Assembly: GCA_937773775.1 (NCBI GenBank)
Contig: CALJVL010000001.1
Coordinates: 124,001 to 188,000 of the forward strand
Length of the DNA stretch: 64,000 nt
From: an uncultured Flavobacterium sp.
Lineage (GTDB): Bacteria; Bacteroidota; Bacteroidia; Flavobacteriales; Flavobacteriaceae
Reading direction: 5' to 3'
Shown in pieces: positions 27,246 through 36,072 of this stretch (position 1 is the stretch's first letter; the number at the start of each line of letters is the position of its first letter). The notes under the pieces are model-generated. The model had not been told where the DNA came from and ran no database searches. It saw nothing but the letters and a program-made list of their open reading frames with translations. The translations under genes were made by a program, and so were the position numbers.

Positions 27246-28089
27246 GAAAAAAACTATTATAAGGAGAAGGACTAAAAAGAAAGGGTCTTTTTTTTCTGGC
27301 AAAGTATTGCAATTTATGGTACTTGCTTTTTTTGTTCTTCTTGTTTTTGGACTAGGCTACCACTATCGCAGCGGTCTGGGCTATTATTTTAGTTTTAAAT
27401 CAAATCACATTGCACAAAAGGAGTTGGAAGACAAACGTATTTCTGATGTGCGAAATCAGCAAGTTTTAGATAAACACGAAGGAAAATCAATAGGTATAGA
27501 TGTGTCTGAATACCAAGGAAAAATTAGTTGGTTGGAAGTAGATACTCTAGAAAGCAAGTACCCTGTAGACTTCGTCTTCATCCGCGCAACAGTTGGTGAA
27601 GACAGACTTGACAGACAGTTTAAGAATAACTGGCTTGGCGCCAAAAAAAACAAACTCCTAAGGGGAGCTTATCACTATTACCGTCCCAATGAAAATTCGC
27701 TAGATCAGGCGGAGCTTTTTATTAAAACTGTTTCTTTGAGTAAGGGAGACTTACCTCCGGTTTTGGACATTGAAAAATTACCTAAAAATCAATCGATAGA
27801 ACAACTAAAAGTTGGACTGAAAAGATGGTTGAAGAAGGTGGAGGAACATTATAAAGTGAAGCCAATTATTTACACCGGAGAGAGCTATTATGACGATTTC
27901 TTGAAAGAAGAATTCAGTGATTACCTTTTTTGGATTGCCAATTATAATTTTTACCGTGAGAAAATTGACGAGGAGTGGTTGTTCTGGCAATTTACAGAAA
28001 AAGCATCCGTAAATGGAATTAAAGGGAATGTAGATGTTAATATTTACAACGGAGATTTACAGCAATTGCAGTTTATTACAGTGGAGTAG
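27226..28089 (+). CDS. Membrane-anchored GH25 lysozyme-like glycoside hydrolase
   Basis: A 287-aa protein with a strongly basic N-terminus (RRKSVKKKTIIRRRTKKK) and one membrane helix (about residues 28-48), so the catalytic part lies in the periplasm. The GH25 (Cellosyl-type) domain begins at IGIDVSEYQGKISW. PVLDIEK holds the catalytic acid pair region, and IIYTGESYY, FWIANY, WLFWQFTE and VDVNIYNG follow in the family order. It should cut peptidoglycan glycan strands. The 20-bp overlap with pssA suggests coupling. Confidence 0.9.
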   Translation: MRRKSVKKKTIIRRRTKKKGSFFSGKVLQFMVLAFFVLLVFGLGYHYRSGLGYYFSFKSNHIAQKELEDKRISDVRNQQVLDKHEGKSIGIDVSEYQGKISWLEVDTLESKYPVDFVFIRATVGEDRLDRQFKNNWLGAKKNKLLRGAYHYYRPNENSLDQAELFIKTVSLSKGDLPPVLDIEKLPKNQSIEQLKVGLKRWLKKVEEHYKVKPIIYTGESYYDDFLKEEFSDYLFWIANYNFYREKIDEEWLFWQFTEKASVNGIKGNVDVNIYNGDLQQLQFITVE

Positions 28090-28135
28090 TTGGTAGTGTT
28101 CAGTGAGCAGTGTTCAGTGAGCAGTATTCAGTACT
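28090..28135. repeat. Short CAGTG-type repeat tract
   Basis: GTGTTCAGTGAGCA is repeated in the 52-bp gap between the convergent GH25 and DUF5808 genes. It is the same word family as the tract at 22.3 kb. Confidence 0.75.
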
Positions 28136-28141
28136 CATCCA

Positions 28142-28372
28142 TTATTTTGGCAGAATCAGGCTTATTCCAATTATTATAATAATAACAATCAAAAAAACGG
28201 CAACGGAAATTGAATTGGCAAAGTTAACAGTCCAGCCAGCCCAAGCCATTCTTTTAGGTGGCAATATGCGTTTGTCTTCTTTGTTGTAGTAAAAAATGCC
28301 GAGCTTCCAGTTATTGGGGTCTTTGTGCCATTTCTCTATAGTGTCTTTACCGGGTTTTTCTTTTTGGCTCAT
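28142..28372 (-). CDS. DUF5808 domain membrane protein
   Basis: A 76-aa protein. WHKDPNNWKLGIFYYNKEDKRILPPKR is the conserved DUF5808 block, ending in WAGWTVNFANS, followed by one membrane helix (VAVFLIVIIIIIGISLILP). The domain is often found at the end of larger membrane proteins; here it stands alone. Function unknown. Convergent with the lysozyme gene, with a repeat tract between. Confidence 0.82.
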   Translation of the reverse strand: MSQKEKPGKDTIEKWHKDPNNWKLGIFYYNKEDKRILPPKRMAWAGWTVNFANSISVAVFLIVIIIIIGISLILPK

Positions 28373-28442
28373 AAAGTAAATTCGTTTAAGTCGTGGATTT
28401 GATATTCTTTAATTTTGTAACAAAATAAAGTTCTTTTTCTAT

Positions 28443-28656
28443 AACTAATTACTCTTTTAAGCCAATCGCTGTGCACTTAATTTTAATCTGATCACAGGCC
28501 ACTTTTTTTTTAATCTGATCACTCTTTTAACCTGATCACTGACCACTTTTTTTATAACTGATGACTTTCTTAGAACTGACTACTGACTACTCTCTTAGAA
28601 CTGATTACTCTTTTACACTGACCACTGACCACTCTCTTAGAACTGACTACTCTTTT
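28443..28656. repeat. Degenerate repeat tract, reverse complement of the CAGTG family
   Basis: Words such as CTGATCAC, ACTGACCACT, ACTGACTACT and CTCTTAGAACTGA recur with T-rich spacers. Read on the minus strand they are the same GTGATCAGTG/AGTAGTCAGT words as at 22.3 and 28.1 kb. The tract ends at the stop codon of lptB. The plus-strand ORF called here (28561-28776) is an artefact of the repeats. Confidence 0.8.
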
Positions 28657-29395
28657 AAAACTCCAATTTCTTCTTTCTCAATTCAAAATTCTGTCCTAAA
28701 TATACCCTACGTACCATTTCGTCTTCCACCAATTCCTCGGGAATTCCAGCTTTCAATATACCACCCTCAAACATAAGATAGGTTTTGTCGGTAATAGCGA
28801 GGGTTTCCTGAACGTTGTGATCAGTAATTAAAATACCTATGTTTTTATTTTTTAATTGCGCTACAATTCGTTGTATGTCCTCAACAGCAACAGGGTCGAC
28901 GCCGGCGAAGGGTTCGTCGAGCAAAATGAATTTTGGGTCTGTAGCTAAACAGCGCGCTATTTCAGTACGACGTCGCTCACCACCCGAAAGTAAATCGCCC
29001 CGATTCGTGCGAATGTGTTGTAAACCAAATTCATCAATCAAGCTTTCCATTTTGGCCTCTTGTTCTTCTTTTGAAAGATTAGTTAGCTGTAAAACGCTCA
29101 ATATGTTGTCTTCGATGCTTAGTTTCCTAAAAACGGAAGCTTCTTGCGCCAAATAACCAATCCCGTGCTGGGCCCTTTTGTACATGGGGTAGTCGGTAAT
29201 GTTCCTATCATCAAGGTAGATGTTTCCTGAATTGGGTTTTACCAAGCCCACAATCATATAAAAGGAAGTTGTTTTTCCAGCACCGTTTGGTCCCAAAAGA
29301 CCTACGATTTCGCCTTGGTTTACTTCAACCGAAATGCCTTTAACTACACTTCGTCCTTTATATTTTTTAACTAAGTTTTCTGCTCTTAAAATCAT
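28655..29395 (-). CDS. lptB: LPS export ABC transporter ATP-binding protein
   Basis: A 246-aa ATPase of the LptB2FG complex that extracts lipopolysaccharide from the inner membrane. Walker A GPNGAGKTT, Q-loop near YLAQEASVF, signature LSGGERRRTEIARCLA, Walker B FILLDEPFAGVDP and the switch His in LITDHNVQE are all present. Length and the DEPFAGVDP block are typical of LptB. The transport partners LptF/LptG are not in the window. The repeat tract abuts its 3' end. Confidence 0.93.
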   Translation of the reverse strand: MILRAENLVKKYKGRSVVKGISVEVNQGEIVGLLGPNGAGKTTSFYMIVGLVKPNSGNIYLDDRNITDYPMYKRAQHGIGYLAQEASVFRKLSIEDNILSVLQLTNLSKEEQEAKMESLIDEFGLQHIRTNRGDLLSGGERRRTEIARCLATDPKFILLDEPFAGVDPVAVEDIQRIVAQLKNKNIGILITDHNVQETLAITDKTYLMFEGGILKAGIPEELVEDEMVRRVYLGQNFELRKKKLEF

Positions 29396-29553
29396 TTTGT
29401 TTCGTGTAATTGTTTAATCATAGTACTGCCTAACCGTTACAAATAAACGAATAAACAAATCAGAAAATCAAGCTATTAACAATATTTTAGTCTCTTTCGT
29501 AATGCAATTGACCTCTCAAAAATAGTAAGACGTTTTATATTGGGTAAGGAATA

Positions 29554-29907
29554 CTATTTCGCGGCCTCTTCTTCTAATGCTTCCCAAAATTCATATGCCC
29601 TGCGCAAATGTGGTACAACGATAGTTCCGCCAACTAATGTGGCAATTCCCATTGCTTCCATCATTTCTTCTTTGGTAACCCCTTCTTTATGGCTGGTTTC
29701 CAAGTGGTATTTTACACAGTCATCGCAACGTAAAACGGCAGAGGCGACCAATCCTAGTAGTTCTTTTGTTTTCACGTCGAGGGCACCTGCCGCATAAGCA
29801 TTGGTGTCGAGGTTGAAAATACGCTTCACTATTTTGTTGTTGTCAGCCAGTAATTTTTCGTTCATTTTAGAACGGTAGTCATTAAATTCTTCAATAATAG
29901 CACTCAT
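29554..29907 (-). CDS. Carboxymuconolactone decarboxylase (AhpD-like) family protein
   Basis: A 117-aa all-helical protein. The AhpD-like redox motif is seen as RCDDCVKYHLE (CxxC then His), preceded by a conserved Glu-Leu stretch (KTKELLGLVASAVL). Family members with CxxC act as small peroxidase/disulfide reductases, while others are decarboxylases; the CxxC favours the former. It lies 2 bp after tatC on the same strand. Confidence 0.85.
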   Translation of the reverse strand: MSAIIEEFNDYRSKMNEKLLADNNKIVKRIFNLDTNAYAAGALDVKTKELLGLVASAVLRCDDCVKYHLETSHKEGVTKEEMMEAMGIATLVGGTIVVPHLRRAYEFWEALEEEAAK

Positions 29908-29909
29908 AA

Positions 29910-30716
29910 TTATTCTTTTTTATTTTTAGTTACAAGTACTGAAATAAAGATACTTGCTTCATAGATTAATAACATTGGTATTGCAACGATAGTTTGACTT
30001 ACAACATCCGGTGGCGTTACGATGGCAGCCACGACAAGAACAAGTACAATAGCGTATTTGCGATAGGTTCTTAAAAACGCAGGAGTCACTAATCCCAGTT
30101 TTGTCAAGAAGTAGATAATAATTGGTAATTCAAAAAACAATCCACTTGCCAAAACGGAGGTTTTTACCAACCCAATATAGGAGTCTAATGTAAACTGATT
30201 GAGGACTAAATCACTGACTTTAAAAGTTGCGACAAAGTTAACTGACATGGGAATTACGATATAATAGCCAAATAGCACTCCAATAAAGAAGAGTAGCGAA
30301 GAAAAAAATATGAATGCCTTGGCATTTTTCTTTTCATTCTTGTAAAGTGCAGGACTTATAAATTTCCATATTTCTAATAAGATATAAGGAAAACTTAGAA
30401 TAAATCCGGCAAGAAGACACACCCAAATAAACACATTTACCTGTCCCTCCATGGAGGTATTCTGGATGATAAAGGGAAATTCAGTAATACAGAAACTATC
30501 CGTTAATCCGAAGTATTGAGATAGGTCACAAAAAAATTGATAGGTAGTAAATGTTGGCCGTACCGGACCAAATATGATAGTGTCAAACAAGTAATCACTA
30601 AAAAAATACGTGGCAAAAGCCATAATTACTATTGCTATTGTACTTCGCACCAATAACCATCTTAAATCTTCAAGATGATCTAAAAACGACATCTCGTTCA
30701 AGTTTTTTTTTGCCAT
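29910..30716 (-). CDS. tatC: Sec-independent protein translocase subunit TatC
   Basis: A 268-aa, six-helix inner-membrane protein that recognises twin-arginine signal peptides. MSFLDHLEDLRWLLVRS is the conserved cytoplasmic N-terminus (substrate-binding Glu), and KYAIVLVLVVAAIVTPPDVVSQ a conserved helix-loop. A periplasmic loop insert around FCDLSQYFGLTDSFCITEF is typical of Bacteroidota TatC. It overlaps kdsD by one base (TAATG). No tatA is visible in the window. Confidence 0.93.
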   Translation of the reverse strand: MAKKNLNEMSFLDHLEDLRWLLVRSTIAIVIMAFATYFFSDYLFDTIIFGPVRPTFTTYQFFCDLSQYFGLTDSFCITEFPFIIQNTSMEGQVNVFIWVCLLAGFILSFPYILLEIWKFISPALYKNEKKNAKAFIFFSSLLFFIGVLFGYYIVIPMSVNFVATFKVSDLVLNQFTLDSYIGLVKTSVLASGLFFELPIIIYFLTKLGLVTPAFLRTYRKYAIVLVLVVAAIVTPPDVVSQTIVAIPMLLIYEASIFISVLVTKNKKE

Positions 30717-31681
30717 TATAGTATTCCTTCTTTTAAAATATCATGTAAATGTAAAATACCTTTGTACTTCTCGTTCTCTACAACTACCAGTTGGGTAATA
30801 GAGAAATCTTCGAGAATGTTTAAAGCGTCTACGACCATGTCTGTTGACTGGATCAATTTGGGGTTTCTGGTCATGATGTCTTTTGCGGTTAAATCGGCAA
30901 AAGAATCCCTTTCACTCAGCATTCTTCGTATATCACCGTCAGTAATAATACCGATGACTTTTTCCTGATCCACAACTGCGGTCACGCCCAGTCGTTTTTC
31001 CGAAATTTCAAAAATCACCTTTTTTATCGAAGTGTCTGGAGAAACCATTGGTTTTAGTGTATGTTCCAACATGTCTTGGACCCTAAGCAACAATTTTTTT
31101 CCTAATGCACCTCCCGGATGGTATTTTGCAAAATCATCTGGCGTAAAACCACGGATTTCCATCAAGCAGACTGCTAGGGCATCACCCATGACCAGTTGGG
31201 CAGTAGTGCTGTTTGTTGGCGCTAAGTTGATAGGACAAGCTTCGGTTTCTACCGTAGTGTTTAAAATAAAATCCGAGCCTTTGGCCAGAAATGAGCTTAT
31301 GTTTCCCGTAATGGCAATTAATATATTTCCAAAACGCTTAAGAAGAGGAACTAAAACTTTTATTTCTGGACTATTTCCGCTTTTAGAAATGCATATAATC
31401 ACATCGTCATTTTGTACCATACCTAAATCTCCGTGAATTGCTTCGGAAGCATGAAGAAACATGGACGGAGTTCCTGTAGAGTTGAAGGTAGCTACCATTT
31501 TTTGTGCTATGATAGCGCTTTTTCCGATGCCGGTGACGATCAATCGCCCTTTTGAATTATAGATTGCTTGAGTTGCATCTGAAAAATTATCATCCAGTAG
31601 CTCAGTTAACTTTGTAATCGATTGGCTCTCAGACAAGATGGTTTTTTTGGCGATAGCCAATATATTTTCGTTAGATATCAA
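30716..31681 (-). CDS. kdsD: Arabinose-5-phosphate isomerase, KpsF/GutQ type
   Basis: It converts ribulose-5-phosphate to arabinose-5-phosphate, the first step to Kdo for lipid A inner core. The SIS domain (about residues 35-170) has VTGIGKSAIIAQK, FLHASEAIHGDLG and ISKSGNSPEI. Two CBS domains follow (KPMVSPDTSIKKV and DIMTRNPKLI). The ORF extends to 31789 but would overlap recQ; a TTG at 31681 (MISNENILAIAKK) gives 321 aa, the normal family length, and is preferred. First gene of a likely kdsD-tatC-AhpD-lptB transcript. Confidence 0.88.
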   Translation of the reverse strand: MISNENILAIAKKTILSESQSITKLTELLDDNFSDATQAIYNSKGRLIVTGIGKSAIIAQKMVATFNSTGTPSMFLHASEAIHGDLGMVQNDDVIICISKSGNSPEIKVLVPLLKRFGNILIAITGNISSFLAKGSDFILNTTVETEACPINLAPTNSTTAQLVMGDALAVCLMEIRGFTPDDFAKYHPGGALGKKLLLRVQDMLEHTLKPMVSPDTSIKKVIFEISEKRLGVTAVVDQEKVIGIITDGDIRRMLSERDSFADLTAKDIMTRNPKLIQSTDMVVDALNILEDFSITQLVVVENEKYKGILHLHDILKEGIL

Positions 31682-31735
31682 AACAGAATGTTTAAAATTT
31701 GTATGTGTTAAAGAAAGTTGTATCTTTATATATCG

Positions 31736-31743
31736 CAAATTTA
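31736..31743 (-). promoter_or_regulatory. Candidate -7 box for kdsD operon
   Basis: On the minus strand the sequence reads TAAATTTG, matching TAnnTTTG, about 55 bp before the preferred kdsD start, in the 85-bp divergent gap with recQ. Confidence 0.4.
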
Positions 31744-31766
31744 TACAAAATACCACATAATAAAGA

Positions 31767-33962
31767 ATGAATTCAAACGAAAATGACATCCATAAAGAAT
31801 TAAAGAAATATTTTGGCTTTAGTCAATTTAAGGGCCTGCAGGAGCAAGTGATTAAAAGTTTGCTCAATAAGCAAAATACATTCGTCATTATGCCAACAGG
31901 AGGTGGTAAGTCACTCTGTTATCAACTGCCAGCTTTAATACAAGAGGGAACTGCTATTGTTGTTTCTCCTTTGATTGCCTTAATGAAAAACCAGGTCGAT
32001 GCAATTCGAAGCTTGTCTTCAGAGAACGGGATTGCCCACGTTTTAAATTCTTCACTAACAAAAACGGAGATTACGCAAGTCAAAAAAGACATTACGTCCG
32101 GACTGACAAAACTGCTGTATGTCGCGCCAGAATCTTTGACTAAGGAGGAAAATGTTAATTTTCTTAAAACGGTCAAGATTTCTTTTTTTGCTATTGATGA
32201 AGCGCATTGTATCTCTGAATGGGGTCACGACTTTAGACCAGAATACAGAAATTTGAAACAGATTATAAGACAACTGGGTGACTTACCTATTATTGGTCTT
32301 ACAGCTACGGCAACTCCAAAAGTGCAGGAAGATATTCTGAAAAATTTGGACATGTCTGATGCCACTACTTTTAAGGCATCGTTCAACAGGCCTAATTTGT
32401 ATTATGAGGTACGCACAAAAACACAAAACGTAGAATCTGACATCATCCGTTTTATAAAACAGCATAAGGGGAAGTCAGGAATCATTTATTGCTTGAGTCG
32501 CAAAAAAGTTGAGGCAGTCGCTCATGTGTTACAAGTGAACGGAATCAGCGCAGTACCATATCATGCTGGATTAGATGCGAAAACTCGAGCTAGACATCAA
32601 GACATGTTTCTTATGGAGGATGTAGACGTTGTTGTGGCGACCATCGCTTTTGGTATGGGGATTGACAAGCCAGATGTTCGTTTTGTGATTCATCATGACA
32701 TTCCAAAATCTTTAGAAAGCTATTATCAAGAGACGGGTCGTGTCGGGCGGGATGGCGGCGAAGGTCATTGTTTAGCTTACTATTCATACAAAGATGTTGA
32801 GAAACTAGAAAAATTCATGTCGGGGAAACCCGTTGCAGAGCAAGAAATCGGCTTTGCTTTATTACAGGAAGTCGTGGCTTATGCCGAAACCTCCATGTCT
32901 AGAAGAAAATTTTTGTTGCATTATTTTGGTGAAGAGTTCGATAGTGAAACGGGTGAGGGTGCAGATATGGATGACAACGTCAGAAATCCAAAAGTAAAAA
33001 TCGAAGCCCAAAATCAGGTCTTGAAATTGCTAGAAGTGGTAAGAGATACTAGGCATTTATATAAATCCAAGGAGATTGTTTTCACCTTAACCGGTAGGGT
33101 TAATGCAGTGATAAAGGCACATAGAACAGATGTTCAGCCTTTTTTTGGATCAGGAGCTGCCTTTGATGAGAAATACTGGATGGCCTTATTGCGGCAGGTT
33201 CTTGTAGCGGGCTATTTGGCTAAGGATATTGAGACCTATGGTATCGTTAAAATTACTGACAAGGGATTAGACTTTATAAAGAACCCAAGTTCTTTTATGA
33301 TGTCTGAGGATCATGAGTACAATGAAAAGGTAGATGAGGCCATTGTAAGTGCTTCGAAATTATCGGGCGTTATCGACGAAACCTTAATGGCAATGTTGCG
33401 AGATTTACGTAAAAAGGTGGCTAAGAGAATTGGCGTTCCTCCTTTTGTCGTTTTTCAAGACCCTTCACTTGAAGACATGGCTTTAAAATATCCAATCTCC
33501 GCAGAGGAATTAATCCACATTCATGGGGTTGGGGAAGGTAAAGCAAAGAAGTACGGTAAAGAATTCGTTGAATTAATAAGTCATTATGTTGTAGATAATG
33601 AGATCCTTCGTCCTGAAGATTTAATCGTAAAGTCAACAGGAATCAAGTCGGCTAATAAATTATATATTATTCAAAATGTTGACCGCAAGTTACCTCTTGA
33701 TGATATAGCTAAAGCCAAAGGATTCTCTATGGATCTTTTGATGAAAGAAATGGAACAAATAGTTTATTCTGGGACTAAGCTGAATATCAAATATTGGATT
33801 GACGAGATGTTGGATGATGATCAACAAGCTGAGATTTATGACTATTTTATGGAATCAGCAACCGACCAAATTGAATCGGCACTAAAAGAGTTTGATGGTG
33901 AATACGATACAGAAGAACTTCGTTTAATGCGAATTAAATTTATTAGCGAAGTCGCTAATTAG
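31767..33962 (+). CDS. recQ: ATP-dependent DNA helicase RecQ
   Basis: A 731-aa 3'-5' helicase for recombination and fork repair. Motif I MPTGGGKSLCYQ, motif II DEAHCISEWGHDFRPEY, motif III GLTATATP, motif V/VI IAFGMGIDKPDVR and QETGRVGRDGG are intact. The RQC/winged-helix region follows, and an HRDC domain is seen near LRKKVAKRIGVPPFVVFQD. The zinc-binding Cys cluster after motif VI seen in E. coli RecQ is not obvious here. Divergent from kdsD. Confidence 0.95.
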   Translation: MNSNENDIHKELKKYFGFSQFKGLQEQVIKSLLNKQNTFVIMPTGGGKSLCYQLPALIQEGTAIVVSPLIALMKNQVDAIRSLSSENGIAHVLNSSLTKTEITQVKKDITSGLTKLLYVAPESLTKEENVNFLKTVKISFFAIDEAHCISEWGHDFRPEYRNLKQIIRQLGDLPIIGLTATATPKVQEDILKNLDMSDATTFKASFNRPNLYYEVRTKTQNVESDIIRFIKQHKGKSGIIYCLSRKKVEAVAHVLQVNGISAVPYHAGLDAKTRARHQDMFLMEDVDVVVATIAFGMGIDKPDVRFVIHHDIPKSLESYYQETGRVGRDGGEGHCLAYYSYKDVEKLEKFMSGKPVAEQEIGFALLQEVVAYAETSMSRRKFLLHYFGEEFDSETGEGADMDDNVRNPKVKIEAQNQVLKLLEVVRDTRHLYKSKEIVFTLTGRVNAVIKAHRTDVQPFFGSGAAFDEKYWMALLRQVLVAGYLAKDIETYGIVKITDKGLDFIKNPSSFMMSEDHEYNEKVDEAIVSASKLSGVIDETLMAMLRDLRKKVAKRIGVPPFVVFQDPSLEDMALKYPISAEELIHIHGVGEGKAKKYGKEFVELISHYVVDNEILRPEDLIVKSTGIKSANKLYIIQNVDRKLPLDDIAKAKGFSMDLLMKEMEQIVYSGTKLNIKYWIDEMLDDDQQAEIYDYFMESATDQIESALKEFDGEYDTEELRLMRIKFISEVAN

Positions 33963-33983
33963 TCTTGAAGTCTTAAAGCTATC

Positions 33984-34027
33984 AAGTCATAATGTCTAAG
34001 AGTTCGTTCTTTAAGATATTATGACTT
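33984..34027. terminator. Inverted repeat between convergent recQ and 34.0-kb gene
   Basis: AAGTCATAAT (33984-33993) pairs perfectly with ATTATGACTT (34018-34027). It lies in the 56-bp convergent gap and reaches the stop codon of the minus-strand gene. Likely bidirectional; no strong T-run. Confidence 0.5.
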
Positions 34028-34270
34028 TTCTGTTTCGACATAAACTTCGCCACGATTAGGTTTTAGGGCATCCCGTACCTGGATCATATGTTCGTCCGTG
34101 ACTACCATAAAAGCGATAGCCATCATCTCACTTTGGATCTCAAAGCCCGTAATGTTCAAAGGTAATTTTTCAATAGCAATGTACTCTTTCAGATGAACTT
34201 CATGATGTTCGGCTGTTTTTGTGGAAGCAGGCCCACGGAAATCCCATATTAATTTTATTTTTCTAGACAT
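34019..34270 (-). CDS. Conserved hypothetical small protein (83 aa)
   Basis: The protein is soluble, without signal peptide. It starts MSRKIKLIWDFRGPASTKTAEHHEVHLKEY and ends in charged residues. It gives the impression of a small alpha/beta protein (MMAIAFMVVTDEHMIQVRDAL). I recognise no catalytic motif and give no function. A TAACTTTG box lies at 34297-34304 on its strand, about 27 bp upstream, which supports expression as its own unit. Convergent with recQ. Confidence 0.75.
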   Translation of the reverse strand: MSRKIKLIWDFRGPASTKTAEHHEVHLKEYIAIEKLPLNITGFEIQSEMMAIAFMVVTDEHMIQVRDALKPNRGEVYVETEKS

Positions 34271-34296
34271 TTTTGTGTGTTTTTGATTTAAAAAAG

Positions 34297-34304
34297 CAAA
34301 GTTA
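34297..34304 (-). promoter_or_regulatory. Candidate -7 box TAACTTTG
   Basis: A perfect TAnnTTTG match on the minus strand upstream of the 83-aa gene. A TTTG element lies further upstream but at 29 bp rather than the usual 19 or so. Confidence 0.4.
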
Positions 34305-34360
34305 CAATGTTTATGCGCTTAAAAGCGAATAAACAAACTATCAAATCCACTTCAAAATAC

Positions 34361-34368
34361 TATTTTTG
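34361..34368 (+). promoter_or_regulatory. Candidate -7 box TATTTTTG
   Basis: A TAnnTTTG match 60 bp before the FAD oxidoreductase start, in the divergent gap. Confidence 0.35.
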
Positions 34369-34427
34369 CACTTTGATACTGTTCTCGGATGACCGATTAA
34401 GCATGTCATAGAATAACAAATTCACAA

Positions 34428-36011
34428 ATGCCTCAAGAACACCTATTACAAGTATCTCCAGAAATAGCCGCAAACGACTTGTTGCTAAAAGATTATCTTG
34501 GAAAATTATTAAAAATTTCTCCAAAAGAAATTCAACAAGTCTCCATATTAAAACGCTCCATTGATGCCCGTCAGAAAACAATAAAGCTTAATTTAAAAGT
34601 AGCCGTTTATTTGAAAGGGGAAGCTTTTCAGGAGAATAAAATTCAAATTCCAGACTATCCCAATGTTGGCACTGCACAAGAAGTTATTGTTGTGGGCGCT
34701 GGCCCTGCGGGACTTTTTGCCGCCCTGCAGTTAATTGAATTGGGCCTAAAGCCAATAGTCATCGAACGGGGAAAGGAGGTACGTGGTCGTCGTCGTGATT
34801 TAAAGGCTATCAATGTAGACCATATTGTAAATGAAGATTCTAATTATTGTTTCGGTGAAGGTGGGGCAGGAACTTACTCTGATGGAAAACTATATACCCG
34901 TTCCAAAAAAAGAGGGGATGTAAACCGGATTCTAGAGCTGTTGGTTGCTTACGGTGCGACACCGGATATTTTAGTGGAGGCACATCCGCATATCGGAACT
35001 AATAAATTACCTCAAATTATTCAAGATATTCGTGAAAAAATTATTGAATGTGGGGGGGAGGTATTGTTTGAGACCAGAGTCACTGATATCTTAGTCAAAA
35101 GCAATGAAGTGGAAGGAATCGTAACCCAAAAGGGAACTACTATTCTAGCGAATAAATTAATTTTGGCTACGGGACATTCTGCGCGGGATGTTTTTGAGCT
35201 GCTGGATCGCAAAAAAATATTTATCGAGGCTAAAGCTTTTGCCTTAGGAGTTAGGGCTGAACACCCGCAATCGTTAATTGACAGTATTCAATATAGCTGT
35301 GATTATCGTGGTGCGCTTTTACCACCTGCTCCCTATAGTATAGTAAAGCAAGTGGGAGGAAGGGGAATGTATTCTTTCTGTATGTGTCCGGGAGGTGTAA
35401 TTGCCCCTTGCGCAACTAGTCCAGGAGAAGTGGTTACAAATGGCTGGTCTCCATCAAAACGGGATCAGGCGACCGCCAACTCGGGGATAGTTGTTGAACT
35501 GAAACTAGAAGATTTTAAGCCGTTTGCCAAATATGGAGCTTTGGCTGGAATGGAATTTCAAAAAAGTATCGAACAAAAAGCATGGCATCTAGCTGGGGAA
35601 ACTCAAAGAGTTCCTGCTCAACGAATGATTGATTTCACACAAAGTAGAGTTTCTTCTGAAATTCCGAAAACATCATATGTTCCTGGGACCACTTCGGTAG
35701 AAATGGGACAGGTTTTTCCTGGTTTCCTGACTCAAATATTGCGTGAAGGTTTTTCTGAATTTGGAAAGTCTATGAAAGGCTACTTGACTAATGAGGCCAT
35801 ATTGCACGCTCCAGAATCAAGAACCTCTTCGGCTGTTCGTGTTCCAAGAGATCCTATAACATATGAGCATATGCAAATAAAGGGATTGTATCCTTGCGGC
35901 GAAGGAGCCGGTTATGCTGGGGGTATTATATCTGCCGCTATTGATGGTGAAAAATGTGCCTTAATGATCGGGGAAAGTTTAAATAAAAAACAATTATTCA
36001 AAAACAAATAG
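34428..36011 (+). CDS. NAD(P)/FAD-dependent oxidoreductase (uncharacterised flavoprotein family)
   Basis: A 527-aa protein. Residues 1-80 form a small N-terminal domain (LLKISPKEIQQVSILKRSIDAR). The FAD-binding Rossmann motif VIVVGAGPAGLFAALQLIELG begins near residue 87, followed by VIERGKEVRGRRRD. ATGHSARDVFELL is the second dinucleotide region, FCMCPGGVIAPC a Cys-containing block, and GLYPCGEGAGYAGGIISAAIDG the C-terminal FAD-contact motif. This belongs to a widespread bacterial and plastid flavoprotein family of undetermined substrate. Confidence 0.85.
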   Translation: MPQEHLLQVSPEIAANDLLLKDYLGKLLKISPKEIQQVSILKRSIDARQKTIKLNLKVAVYLKGEAFQENKIQIPDYPNVGTAQEVIVVGAGPAGLFAALQLIELGLKPIVIERGKEVRGRRRDLKAINVDHIVNEDSNYCFGEGGAGTYSDGKLYTRSKKRGDVNRILELLVAYGATPDILVEAHPHIGTNKLPQIIQDIREKIIECGGEVLFETRVTDILVKSNEVEGIVTQKGTTILANKLILATGHSARDVFELLDRKKIFIEAKAFALGVRAEHPQSLIDSIQYSCDYRGALLPPAPYSIVKQVGGRGMYSFCMCPGGVIAPCATSPGEVVTNGWSPSKRDQATANSGIVVELKLEDFKPFAKYGALAGMEFQKSIEQKAWHLAGETQRVPAQRMIDFTQSRVSSEIPKTSYVPGTTSVEMGQVFPGFLTQILREGFSEFGKSMKGYLTNEAILHAPESRTSSAVRVPRDPITYEHMQIKGLYPCGEGAGYAGGIISAAIDGEKCALMIGESLNKKQLFKNK

Positions 36012-36072
36012 AAGCCTTAGCTTCTTGCCTAGTGATGTGGATCGTTAATTGTTTGTCTGCGAATTGTAAATA

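Noticed and set aside
28561-28776. 71-aa plus-strand ORF
   Set aside because: It reads through the degenerate repeat tract and the antisense end of lptB; its peptide is repetitive only because the DNA is.
30716-31789. Long start of kdsD at 31789
   Set aside because: It would overlap the divergent recQ start and adds a hydrophobic tail not seen in the family; TTG 31681 gives the normal length.
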